Position numbers and translations under genes: made by a program. The notes under the pieces are model-generated. The model was given only the letters and a program-made list of their open reading frames with translations, searched no databases and was not told the origin of the DNA. A stretch of 64,000 nt of DNA. Origin: Streptomyces sp. IMTB 2501. Lineage in GTDB: Bacteria; Actinomycetota; Actinomycetes; Streptomycetales; Streptomycetaceae. This document shows positions 8,361 to 15,909 of this stretch, in pieces. Location: positions 248,001-312,000 of the forward strand of contig NZ_MQUS01000005.1 of NCBI RefSeq assembly GCF_001953885.1. Direction: 5' to 3'. Position 1 is the stretch's first letter; each line of letters starts with the position of its first letter.

Positions 8361-8930
8361 ATGGCCAAGAAGGACGTACCGCCCCGCTGGGACCGCAAGA
8401 TGCAGCAGCGGCTCGCCCGTGGCGAGGCAGCCGCCCTGGGCGAGCTGTACGACCGGTTCGCCTCGCTCGTGCACGGCCTCGCCCATCGCGTCCTCGGTGA
8501 GGAGAAGGCCGCCGACACCCTCACCCGCGAGGTCTTCGCCCACGTCTGGGAACACCCCGAGAGCTACGACCCGAAGCAGGGCCCGCTGCGCACCTGGGTG
8601 GCCGGGGTCACCCACCGGCTCGCCGTGGAGCGGCTGCGCGCCAGCGAGACCGCCGCGCTGCCGGCGGGCGGCGGCTCCCTGGCTGACCTGGAGCGCAAGG
8701 TGCGCCACGCCTCGGTCGCCGCCCGCGCCGACTACATCGTCCACTCCATGCCCGCCCCGCTGCGTGCCGCCCTCGACCTCGCCTACTTCCAGCGCCGGGA
8801 CTACCGCCAGACCGCCGTCGACCTCGGTGTGACCGAGGACGAGGCCCGCCGCCGGCTCCGCCTCGGCCTGCAACTGCTCTCCACCGCCCACGACGCCGCG
8901 GCACCGCCGGAACCCGGAGGTGCGGTGTGA
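8361..8930 (+). CDS. RNA polymerase sigma factor, sigma-70/ECF type
   Basis: 189 aa from ATG 8361, chosen over an upstream ATG at 8289 because GGGGAGGGG lies 5 nt before it. Region 2 (~20-85) has LGELYDRFASLVHGLAHRVL, the AADTLTREVFAHVWEHPESYDP helix and LRTWVAGVTHRLAVERLR. Region 4 (~125-175) has PAPLRAALDLAYFQRRDYRQ and an HTH (TAVDLGVTEDEARRRLRLGL). The last codon overlaps the anti-sigma start (GTGA), so the two are translationally coupled. It directs transcription of an unknown stimulon; sequestration by the downstream protein is expected. Confidence 0.9.
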   Translation: MAKKDVPPRWDRKMQQRLARGEAAALGELYDRFASLVHGLAHRVLGEEKAADTLTREVFAHVWEHPESYDPKQGPLRTWVAGVTHRLAVERLRASETAALPAGGGSLADLERKVRHASVAARADYIVHSMPAPLRAALDLAYFQRRDYRQTAVDLGVTEDEARRRLRLGLQLLSTAHDAAAPPEPGGAV

Positions 8931-10381
8931 GCGGAGCGGGACGGTTCGAGGCATCCGACGAACACGAGGGGCAGGGAGAAGGGCACGGAGAAGGGCACGG
9001 AGAAGGGCACAGGGACGGACCCGGAGACGAGGGGCGCGAGGGGCCGCCGCACGAGGACAGCGAGCGGCACGCGGGTCCCGGCGGCCGCAGTGGATACGGC
9101 CGCTTCGGCGACGGTGGCGGCGACGGCTCGGGGCGGACGCCGGCCGGGACCGGCGGGCCCGAGCCGGACCGGCCGGCGCGCATACCGACGCCCCGCGCCT
9201 CCGTCGAGGACACCGGGCTTCCGCTGCCCGACCTCGCCGACCTCCCGCCCGTGCCGCTCGACCTACCGCACGACGTCCTGAAGTCGCTGCTCGGCGCCTG
9301 GGCGCTGGCCGCCTGTTCGTCGGCCGAGACGGCGGCCGTCGAGGAGCACCTGGGCACCTGCGGAAGCTGCGCCGACGAGGCCCGCCGGCTGCGCGAGGCG
9401 GTCGGCCTGCTGCACCAGCCGGAGAGCCTCGACCTGGACCCGGGACTGCGCAACCGCGTCCTGGAGAACTGTCTGGAGCGTCGGCCGCCACGCATCCCGG
9501 TCCCGGAGTGGGCGGCGGCGTACGACGCCGAGACCGCGCGACTGGACGCCCTGCTCCAGGACTTCGGGGACGCCGAGTGGCATGCGCCGGTGCGGCTGCG
9601 GTGGTTCGAGGCCGACGAGGCGAGAAGCCGGCGTACGACCGTGGCCGGCGTGATCGCGCATCTGCTGTCCGTGGACGGGCTGATCGCGGTCGCACTCGGC
9701 CTGGAGGACCCGCTGGCCGAGGTCACCGGGGCGGCGAAACAGCAGGCGGCGGGCCCGGCCGGGCGCACCGAGGCCTTCTGGAGCACCTCCCACTTCCCGC
9801 CGACCCGCTCGGTGCGCGGGCCCTGGCGGGAACAGAGCCACAGCCTGGTGCGCACGGTGTCCTTCACGGGCGGCCACGCGGGCGGACTCGCGGTGTCGTA
9901 CGGCGACTTCGAACTGCCGCTGCACGACGCGATGCTGGACCGGGCCTTCGCCTGCTGGGCGCACGCCGAGGACATCGCGGAGGCGGTCGACTATCCGTAC
10001 CGGCCACCCGCGCCGCGGCATCTGAACAAGATGATCGACCTCACGGCCCGTATGCTTCCCGCCGCGCTCGCCAGACGCCGGCAGTCCGGGCTGGCGTCAC
10101 CGGCGCGCGGCCGCCACCTCAGCCTGGCCGGCGAGCCCGGCCGCAGCCTGCGCCTGGAGATCGAGGGCGCGGCGGGCGGCGAGTGGCTGATCCCGCTGGA
10201 CTCACCGGCGGCGGTCGCCTCCGCGGACCTTGAGGTGGCCCATGTGGCCCTCGACGACACGGAGTTCTGCCGGCTGGCCGCGGGCCACATCCCTCCGGAG
10301 GAGGCCGCGGCGGGACAGGTCGGCGACCGTGAGGCGATCCGGGATGTCCTGTTCGCCACGGCCGGGTTGAGCCGGATGTAG
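8927..10381 (+). CDS. Zinc-finger anti-sigma factor with maleylpyruvate-isomerase-like domain
   Basis: 484 aa, GTG start overlapping the sigma stop by 4 nt. The first ~100 residues are acidic and low-complexity, with GHGE repeats encoded by tandem 12-bp units near 8975-9010. A zf-HC2/ZAS motif follows (~residues 125-155: EEHLGTCGSC, the HxxxCxxC ligands). The C-terminal ~300 aa resemble the DinB-like maleylpyruvate isomerase/mycothiol-dependent fold (RLDALLQDFGDAEW, TVAGVIAHLLSVDGLIA). The ZAS domain should bind the sigma factor; a metal- or thiol-sensing DinB-like tail could couple release to redox state. No membrane helix, so cytoplasmic. Confidence 0.8.
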   Translation: MSGAGRFEASDEHEGQGEGHGEGHGEGHRDGPGDEGREGPPHEDSERHAGPGGRSGYGRFGDGGGDGSGRTPAGTGGPEPDRPARIPTPRASVEDTGLPLPDLADLPPVPLDLPHDVLKSLLGAWALAACSSAETAAVEEHLGTCGSCADEARRLREAVGLLHQPESLDLDPGLRNRVLENCLERRPPRIPVPEWAAAYDAETARLDALLQDFGDAEWHAPVRLRWFEADEARSRRTTVAGVIAHLLSVDGLIAVALGLEDPLAEVTGAAKQQAAGPAGRTEAFWSTSHFPPTRSVRGPWREQSHSLVRTVSFTGGHAGGLAVSYGDFELPLHDAMLDRAFACWAHAEDIAEAVDYPYRPPAPRHLNKMIDLTARMLPAALARRRQSGLASPARGRHLSLAGEPGRSLRLEIEGAAGGEWLIPLDSPAAVASADLEVAHVALDDTEFCRLAAGHIPPEEAAAGQVGDREAIRDVLFATAGLSRM

Positions 10382-10423
10382 GGGCGGGCTCGGACGCGGC
10401 GCACGGCCGACTGCGTGTCGTCG

Positions 10424-11056
10424 TCACGGGCGGCCGACGGTGCCGCGGAAGCCGCGCATGGTCAGGGACACAAGGGGCCGGTGGCCGTCGAGAAAGGACA
10501 CCGGCGTCGACGGCCCGGTCGTCAGCCTGGTGCGACCGATACCGGGCCGCCCGCTGATCCGCAGGGGCACCCGGCAGGCGGCCCCGCCGGGCAGTTGCTG
10601 GACCAGATGAGCGCGAGCCGGGATGCGGACCGGCAGCTGGAGTGCGGTGCGGTGGACGGCGCGGACGGGTGGGGCGTCCGTGAGCAGCAGCTCGGCGTGT
10701 GTCCGACCGGTGCCGGCGCGCAGGTTGATGGTGCCGAGCTGTTTGGGGATGCCCCACAGGGCGCGTCCACCGTGGAGGGCCTGTTCGTCGTCGACCCAGG
10801 CGGCGACGGTGCTGGCCGCTGTCCGGCGCCCATGCCGTACGGCCTGGGCGATCAGGAACTCACGGTAGGAGAGGACGCTTTCGCCCCGGTAGTCGACCCA
10901 GAAGGTGACCAGGGTGCTGCGTCGCCGGGTGATCCACGGGCGGCTGCCGGGCGGGAGCGGCCAGGGCGGCAGTTCGGCGGCGGGGATGCGCCACACAGAG
11001 ATGATCATGTCGCCGGTCAGATACCAGGGCGCAGGAGGGAAGACGGGGGCGGTCAC
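10424..11056 (-). CDS. Acetoacetate-decarboxylase-like protein
   Basis: 210 aa, GTG start overlapping the SDR stop by 4 nt (GTGA). The ADC fold is recognised by YLTGDMIISVWRIP, TLVTFWVDYR, LSYREFLIAQAV and ALWGIPKQLGTINL, the last containing the Lys in the usual Schiff-base neighbourhood. Streptomyces ADC homologues include true decarboxylases and aldolase/dehydratases acting on keto-acids; the assignment to one activity is not possible by eye. The operon with an SDR, divergent from a prenyl-synthase operon, suggests tailoring of an isoprenoid or small ketone. Confidence 0.75.
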   Translation of the reverse strand: MTAPVFPPAPWYLTGDMIISVWRIPAAELPPWPLPPGSRPWITRRRSTLVTFWVDYRGESVLSYREFLIAQAVRHGRRTAASTVAAWVDDEQALHGGRALWGIPKQLGTINLRAGTGRTHAELLLTDAPPVRAVHRTALQLPVRIPARAHLVQQLPGGAACRVPLRISGRPGIGRTRLTTGPSTPVSFLDGHRPLVSLTMRGFRGTVGRP

Positions 11057-11991
11057 CGTGCGCCCGCCCGGCGGTGCAGTTCGGCGTCGTAGCGGCTACG
11101 GGCGGTGCTGTCGGCGCGCAGGGCGATCTCGTCCACTTTCAGGAGGCGGTCGGCAAGGTCCTGGGCCCACTGCGGGGCGAGCGTCATCCAGGACAGCAGA
11201 CGCCCGGCCCGCGGGACGAAGACGCGTGGCCGGGGATGACGGATGACCTGTGCGACCGCGTCGGCCACGTGCTCGGGGCGCAGCGCGGGCAGCAGGCGGG
11301 GCCGCAGACCGGCGGCCGCCGGGGTGTCGGCCATGTAGGGCAGCACGGTGGTGATGTGGATGTCCCGGCCGCGCAGTTCGCGGCGCAGGCCGTCCGACAA
11401 GGCCAGCACACCGGCTTTGGTGGCGCTGTAGGCGGCAAGGCCCGCCAAGGGCTTTACGGCGACGAGGCTCGCGATGTTGACGATGTGGCCGCGGTGCCGG
11501 GGGCGCATCCGGGCGAGGGCGGCTCGGCAGCCGTGCATGACACCGGTGAGGTTGACACCGCAGGCGTAGGCCAGTTCGTCGTCGGTCAGTTCGCCGAAGG
11601 GGCCCAGTGGTACGACTCCGGCGTTGTTCACCCAGACGTCGAGCCGCCCGAAACGGCTGACCGCGGCCGTGGCCAGGGCATCCGCCGAATCCGGGCGTGT
11701 GACGTCGGCTTCCAGGGCGAGGTGGTGCGGGGCGAGGTGGTGCGGGGCGAGCGCGGCCGCGGTCTCCCGCACGGCGGAGCCGTCGATGTCGCCGAGTACG
11801 AGGCGGTAACCGCCTTGGGCGAGACGGTCGGCGATGGCCCGTCCCAGACCGCGCCCCGCCCCGGTGACGACGGCGACCGGCGCCGCCGGGACAGGAGCAG
11901 CGACTGCTCGTGTGTCCCGCGGCCGGGGCAGGCCCGCCGGGCCGACAGCGGGAAGAGGACGTGGGTCGGCGGGCGATCCGGGTACGCGCAC
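11053..11991 (-). CDS. Short-chain dehydrogenase/reductase
   Basis: Up to 312 aa from a GTG at 11991; the first ~38 residues are Pro/Ala-rich and the true start may be internal. NAD(P)-binding TGAGRGLG (~44), NNAG, catalytic Ser in NIASLV and YSATK are all present, so it should be active. The C-terminal extension to ~310 aa (RVFVPRAGRLLSWMTLAPQW) is typical of classical SDRs acting on lipids or isoprenoid alcohols. Residues ~84-92 contain a short duplication (APHHL APHHL) from a tandem DNA repeat at 11726-11755. First gene of the leftward pair with the ADC-like gene. Confidence 0.85.
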   Translation of the reverse strand: MRVPGSPADPRPLPAVGPAGLPRPRDTRAVAAPVPAAPVAVVTGAGRGLGRAIADRLAQGGYRLVLGDIDGSAVRETAAALAPHHLAPHHLALEADVTRPDSADALATAAVSRFGRLDVWVNNAGVVPLGPFGELTDDELAYACGVNLTGVMHGCRAALARMRPRHRGHIVNIASLVAVKPLAGLAAYSATKAGVLALSDGLRRELRGRDIHITTVLPYMADTPAAAGLRPRLLPALRPEHVADAVAQVIRHPRPRVFVPRAGRLLSWMTLAPQWAQDLADRLLKVDEIALRADSTARSRYDAELHRRAGAR

Positions 11992-12053
11992 GGTTGATCA
12001 ACGAGGCCGGGGTGTGAACGTCACCTCAGCTGAAAGTGGGCTCGCCGGGTGGG

Positions 12054-12082
12054 GTTATCCGGTGGGCGGGTTGTCCGATACT
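12054..12082 (+). promoter_or_regulatory. Possible promoter of the DUF6230-DUF6114-prenyl synthase operon
   Basis: TTATCC (about 12055) and GATACT (about 12077) are spaced 16 nt, about 30 nt before the first possible start codons. It resembles a weak housekeeping promoter; by eye only. Confidence 0.3.
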
Positions 12083-12128
12083 TCTGCCGCAGACGGTCGT
12101 TGGGCCGCGTGTGATCGATGACGAGCCC

Positions 12129-12716
12129 GTGACGACGCGTGAGGGGCGGACCAGCAAGACGCGGTTCGCGCTGGCTTTGCTGTCCTTGCTGGCGGGCGGC
12201 TCCGTGCTGCTGGCCGGCAGCGCCGTGGGGGCGGTCGCCGTGGCGTTCGCGGGGGAGGTACCGATCACGGTGCATGCCGCGCGGGTGTCCGGATCCGGTG
12301 TGTCCGTCGCGCCGGGGACCTCGGGCCGCGGCGGGCTGATCCCGGCGCTGGCCACCCGGCTGGACAGGGCCGGTGTGCAGGACGCGTGCACCACCGCCAC
12401 CGCCGACCTGCCGGGAGCCGGTGCGGTGACCGTCGTGGTGCGCGTCGCGCGGGCCTCGGCCACCGGGCTGACCGTGGAGGCGGGGAAGGCGACGGCCGAG
12501 TCGGTGACGGTCTCGGGGGCGAGCCTGACCGTCCCGCAGGCCTCGCTGAGCCGGCCCACCGGGTTGTTCCGCGTCGGCGCGGACAAGGTCAGCGGACGGG
12601 AGGTGACCACACAGCCCCACGCGTTCACGGCCGGCACGGTCACCTACCAGGGCGTGAGCATCGACGTGCACGGCGGCTCCGGCGGCTGCGCGACCGAGAC
12701 CGAGGGGCGCCGGTGA
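12129..12716 (+). CDS. DUF6230 family secreted or membrane-anchored protein
   Basis: 195 aa from GTG 12129; GTG 12111 is an alternative and neither has a clear ribosome site. An N-terminal hydrophobic segment (LALLSLLAGGSVLLAGSAVG) is a signal anchor or uncleaved signal. The rest is beta-rich with IPALATRLDRAGVQDACTTA, TVVVRVARASATGLTVEAG and QPHAFTAGTVTYQGVSIDV, matching the DUF6230 family once called cholesterol-esterase-like in old annotations without proof. Two Cys (DACTTA, GGCATE) might pair outside the cell. It overlaps DUF6114 by 4 nt, the standard arrangement of this pair in Streptomyces. Confidence 0.7.
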   Translation: MTTREGRTSKTRFALALLSLLAGGSVLLAGSAVGAVAVAFAGEVPITVHAARVSGSGVSVAPGTSGRGGLIPALATRLDRAGVQDACTTATADLPGAGAVTVVVRVARASATGLTVEAGKATAESVTVSGASLTVPQASLSRPTGLFRVGADKVSGREVTTQPHAFTAGTVTYQGVSIDVHGGSGGCATETEGRR

Positions 12717-13174
12717 GCGCGCTGCCCGGTGTGGGAGAACAGGTGCCGGTGCGCGTACCGCCCGCGGTCGGCGCAGCACCAGTGAACGCGCCGTCCCTGG
12801 CGGGAAGCTGGCGCGCGTGGCGGCGCAGCCGCCCGTTCGCGGCGGGGGTGTTGCTGACCCTCGGCGGGCTGGAGCTGATCGGCGTCTCCTGGGTCGGCCT
12901 GGGGTTCCTGCGGCTGACGGGAACCGCGGGGGCCGCCTCCTGGGGGCTGGGAAGCCTGCTGGTGGTGGCGGGGGCGACCACCTGGCGCAATCCGCCGCTG
13001 CGCCACTTCTGCGGTGTCCTGGCCGCGGTGGCCTCCCTGGTCAGCCTGGTCGCCGCCAACCTCGGCGGCCTGCTGCTGGGATTCCTGCTCGCTGCGACGG
13101 GCAGTGCCCTGGCGCTGGCCTGGATCCCGCGGCCCGCTCCCCTTGCCGGATTCTCAGACCGCACGGAGGTGTGA
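12713..13174 (+). CDS. DUF6114 family integral membrane protein
   Basis: 153 aa, GTG start within GTGA overlap with DUF6230. After a ~40-aa cytoplasmic N-terminus come about four hydrophobic helices: PFAAGVLLTLGGLELIGVSW, ASWGLGSLLVVAGATTW, HFCGVLAAVASLVSLVAANL and GLLLGFLLAATGSALALAW. DUF6114 proteins are nearly always paired with DUF6230, suggesting a small membrane complex of unknown function. Here the stop is followed after 1 nt by the start of the prenyl-synthase fusion, so all three are probably one translation-coupled operon, perhaps scaffolding or exporting its lipid product. Confidence 0.75.
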   Translation: MSALPGVGEQVPVRVPPAVGAAPVNAPSLAGSWRAWRRSRPFAAGVLLTLGGLELIGVSWVGLGFLRLTGTAGAASWGLGSLLVVAGATTWRNPPLRHFCGVLAAVASLVSLVAANLGGLLLGFLLAATGSALALAWIPRPAPLAGFSDRTEV

Positions 13175-13175
13175 A

Positions 13176-15125
13176 GTGCGGCCCCGATTCCTGTCGTTCG
13201 CCACCGCTCTGCCGTACGCCACCGCCAGCATGTCCCGGGCCGGCTTCTACCGTCGTAGCGGCCTGCACGATCCGGGGCTGCGCCGGGGCTTCGAGACGTG
13301 CCGGCGGGCCACCCGCGCCACCGGAGAGATCGAGTACGCGGTTTCCCTGCTGCTGCCGCCACCGCTGCGGATCGCGGCCTGGGCGTTGTACGGCGCGGTC
13401 CGGGCGGTCGACGACCTCGCCGACGACCCGGGGGTGAGCGAGGCGGAGCGGGCCGGGCGCCTGGAGGAATGGGCCGACGCGTTCGACGCCGAGCTGCGCG
13501 ACGGAGCCAGCGCCGACCCCGTGCGGCAGGCACTCCTCCACACCCTGCACACCTGGAGCATCCCCCACGGCTTCCTGTACACGCTGTTCGAAGAACTCCG
13601 CCGCGATGTGCACGGCCGCCGGTTCACCAGCTGGCAGGAATGGCGGCACTACAACAGCCTGATCAACACGCCGCTCGTACTGCGCACCGCCTCACTGCTC
13701 CTCAAGGCCACAGGCGTGTCCACCGAGCCGGAAACCCTCGCCGCGGGCCTGCCGGAGACGGCCCTCGCCTGGCAGACCATGGTCGAGGCGATCTACCTCA
13801 CCGACGCCCTGGTCGATCTCGCCGACGACCTCGCCCGCGGACACGTCCCGCTCCCCCAGGAGGCCCTGGACGAGGCAGAGGTGCGGCAGGCCGACCTGCT
13901 GGCCCGCCGCGGCACCCCGGAGTTCGAGGCCATGGTGCGCCGCCTGGCCGGCCGGGCGCGTGCCGGGTTCGACGCGGCGGCCGTTCCGGGCGTCGTACAT
14001 CCGGTGATCGGCATTGCCCTGGACGCCTGTGCGGGCCTGTACCGGCTCCGGCTGGAGGCCGTCGACGGCGACCCGGCCGCGCTGCTGCACCGCCGGCCGG
14101 CGCTGCCGCGGAGCGCGCGCCTCCGGCTGCTCGCACCCGCACGGGCCCGGGCCGCCCTGGCCTGCACGCTGTTCCCCTTTCCCCTCCAGCCCGGTGCGCC
14201 CGCCGCTTCGAGCAGTCCCACGCGGACCGATGCGGTGAGCCTCGCCGACGACGTACGCACGCATGTCAGCAAGGCGATCGCGCGCCCCACGCCCCATCCG
14301 TCCGGTGCGCGGCCGCCCCGACTGCCCGACCGGGCCATGCCGCGCCATGTGGCCGTCATCATGGATGGCAACGGCCGCTGGGCCACTGCCCGGGGCCTGC
14401 CCCGCACCGAAGGCCACCGGGCCGGCGCCGACGCCCTGATCGACATGGTCCACGGCGCCCTGGAGATCGGCCTCAAGTACCTGACCGTGTACGCGTTCTC
14501 CACCGAGAACTGGAAACGCCCCGCCGACGAACTGCACTCCTTGATGTACGAGATCCCCCGGCTCCTGCGCACCCTGCTGGACCAGTGCCGGCCGCTGAAC
14601 GTACGGGTGCGGTGGGCCGGTTCGCCCTCGGGGCTGCCGCCCGACGTCGTCGACACCCTGACGGCGGCGGAAGAGAGCACCCGTGACTGCACGGGCCTCA
14701 CCGTGACCGCGTGTGTGAACTACGGCGGCCGTGCGGAGATCACCGCCGCCGCCATGCGCCTGGCCCAGGAAGCGGCCGCGGGCAGGATCAGCCCCGGTTC
14801 GGTCTCCGAGCACACCTTCGCCCGCTACCTGCACGTCCCGGAGCTGCCCGACGTGGACCTGCTGCTGCGCACCGGAGGAGACCAGCGCACCTCCAACTTC
14901 CTTCCCTGGCAGGCCACTTACGCCGAACTCGTCTTCCTGGACACCCCCTGGCCGGAGGCGGACCGCCGGGATCTGTGGCGCGCCGTGCGGCAGTTCGCGT
15001 CCCGCAACCGCCGCTACGGCGCCGTACCACGCGAGCCGCTCACGCGACCCACGGAAACGCCCCACGAGTCCGTGGACGTCCAGTGGCCCGGATCACGGAT
15101 GAGCTCTGCGGTCCGGGCCGAGTGA
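13176..15125 (+). CDS. Fusion of squalene/phytoene-synthase-like and cis-prenyltransferase (UppS-like) domains
   Basis: 649 aa from GTG 13176, preceded by GGAGGT with 5-nt spacing. Residues ~20-320 are a trans head-to-head prenyl synthase domain: first Asp-rich motif AVDDLADD (~76) and second YLTDALVDLADDLARG (~208), both intact. After a ~60-aa linker, residues ~390-625 are an undecaprenyl-diphosphate-synthase fold: AVIMDGNGRWA with the catalytic Asp, TEGHRAGAD, AFSTENWKRP, and LLLRTGGDQRTSNFLPWQ, where Asp replaces the usual Glu in the RTxGEQR motif. No frameshift separates the domains. It might make a Z-configured chain and couple it head-to-head. Product unknown. Confidence 0.85.
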   Translation: MRPRFLSFATALPYATASMSRAGFYRRSGLHDPGLRRGFETCRRATRATGEIEYAVSLLLPPPLRIAAWALYGAVRAVDDLADDPGVSEAERAGRLEEWADAFDAELRDGASADPVRQALLHTLHTWSIPHGFLYTLFEELRRDVHGRRFTSWQEWRHYNSLINTPLVLRTASLLLKATGVSTEPETLAAGLPETALAWQTMVEAIYLTDALVDLADDLARGHVPLPQEALDEAEVRQADLLARRGTPEFEAMVRRLAGRARAGFDAAAVPGVVHPVIGIALDACAGLYRLRLEAVDGDPAALLHRRPALPRSARLRLLAPARARAALACTLFPFPLQPGAPAASSSPTRTDAVSLADDVRTHVSKAIARPTPHPSGARPPRLPDRAMPRHVAVIMDGNGRWATARGLPRTEGHRAGADALIDMVHGALEIGLKYLTVYAFSTENWKRPADELHSLMYEIPRLLRTLLDQCRPLNVRVRWAGSPSGLPPDVVDTLTAAEESTRDCTGLTVTACVNYGGRAEITAAAMRLAQEAAAGRISPGSVSEHTFARYLHVPELPDVDLLLRTGGDQRTSNFLPWQATYAELVFLDTPWPEADRRDLWRAVRQFASRNRRYGAVPREPLTRPTETPHESVDVQWPGSRMSSAVRAE

Positions 15126-15134
15126 CGACCGGTG

Positions 15135-15214
15135 TCAGGCGCTGTGCCGGTCGAGGAAGGTGGTGATGACCTTCTGCCGTTCCTGGTGTACGGCCGTCTC
15201 GGCGGCCTCGCCGC
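15135..15214 (-). pseudogene. C-terminal remnant of an unidentified gene
   Basis: Reading leftward, codons for EAAETAVHQERQKVITTFLDRHSA end in a stop at 15135-15137. This looks like the last ~24 residues of a protein (amphipathic tail) but nothing upstream in frame is homologous, because the next sequence is the end of the alkene-reductase remnant. Family not identified. Confidence 0.35.
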
Positions 15215-15540
15215 TCAGGCGGTGAGGGTGGGGTAGTCGGTGTAGCCGCGGTGATCGCCGCCGTAGAAGGTGGACGGGTCCGGGGTGTTGAACGGACCGC
15301 CGGCGGCGAGGCGGCGCGGCAGGTCGGGGTTGGCCAGGAACAGGGCCCCGTAGGCGATCATGTCCGTGCTGCCGTCCTCGATCAGCTTCAGCGCGTCGGG
15401 GCCGGTGGCGTCGGGGTGCGTGAACGGGTTGAGGACGAACGTGCCGGGCCACGCCTTGCGCAGCGAAGCGGTCAGGCCGCGGTCCGGCCCTTCCAGCAGG
15501 TGCAGATAGGCAAGCTCCAGGCCGGCGAGCCGGCCCAGCG
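15215..15540 (-). pseudogene. 5'-truncated old yellow enzyme (alkene reductase) remnant
   Basis: About 105 C-terminal codons of an NADH:flavin oxidoreductase/N-ethylmaleimide-reductase-like protein survive: LELAYLHLLEGPD, ALKLIEDGSTDMIAYG, FLANPDLPRRLAAGGPFN and the characteristic end FYGGDHRGYTDYPTLTA before a stop at 15215-15217. The first ~250 residues, including most of the FMN site, are missing. The break point abuts a 5'-truncated MarR gene on the opposite strand. The fragment cannot be a working enzyme. Confidence 0.75.
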
Positions 15541-15909
15541 CTGCATCCGGGCCAGGAGCTGGTCATGATGCATCTGTGGGAGCTGGGTCCCCAGCGGCAG
15601 GCTGCCCTGGTGCGCCTGTTGGACTCCGACGCGGCCACCATGACCCGCACCGTCCGGCGCCTGGAACAGGCCGGCTTCGTCCGCCGCCGCCCCGACCCCA
15701 CCGACAAGCGCGCCTCGCTCATCGAGCCCACAGCGGCGAGCCACGCCCTGCGCCGCGAGGTCGAGCGGGTCTGGAGCCAACTTGAGGACCTCTCGACGGC
15801 GGGCCTCTCGGACGACGAGCGCACCGCGGCCCTGCTCACTCTGGAACGCCTGGAGCAGAACCTCGTACGGGCCGCCGCCACTCCGGGCGGCCTAAGCGAA
15901 CGGTCGTGA
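15541..15909 (+). pseudogene. 5'-truncated MarR-family regulator
   Basis: From the break point the frame reads LHPGQELVMMHLWE, the middle of a MarR protein, then the winged HTH (DSDAATMTRTVRRLEQAGFV, RRPDPTDKRASLI) and the C-terminal helix to a stop at 15907-15909. The N-terminal ~45 residues that form the dimer interface are gone. An internal ATG at 15565 could yield a 114-aa protein, so limited activity cannot be excluded. The 3' end overlaps the convergent acyl-CoA synthetase by 18 nt. Confidence 0.65.

Noticed and set aside
13014..13175. Upstream extension of the prenyl-synthase fusion into the DUF6114 gene
   Set aside because: GTG 13176 has a near-ideal ribosome site and the extension overlaps conserved DUF6114 coding sequence in another frame.
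15251..15568. Rightward frame crossing the OYE remnant as a gene
   Set aside because: The protein has no motif, and the opposite strand clearly reads as an OYE C-terminus.
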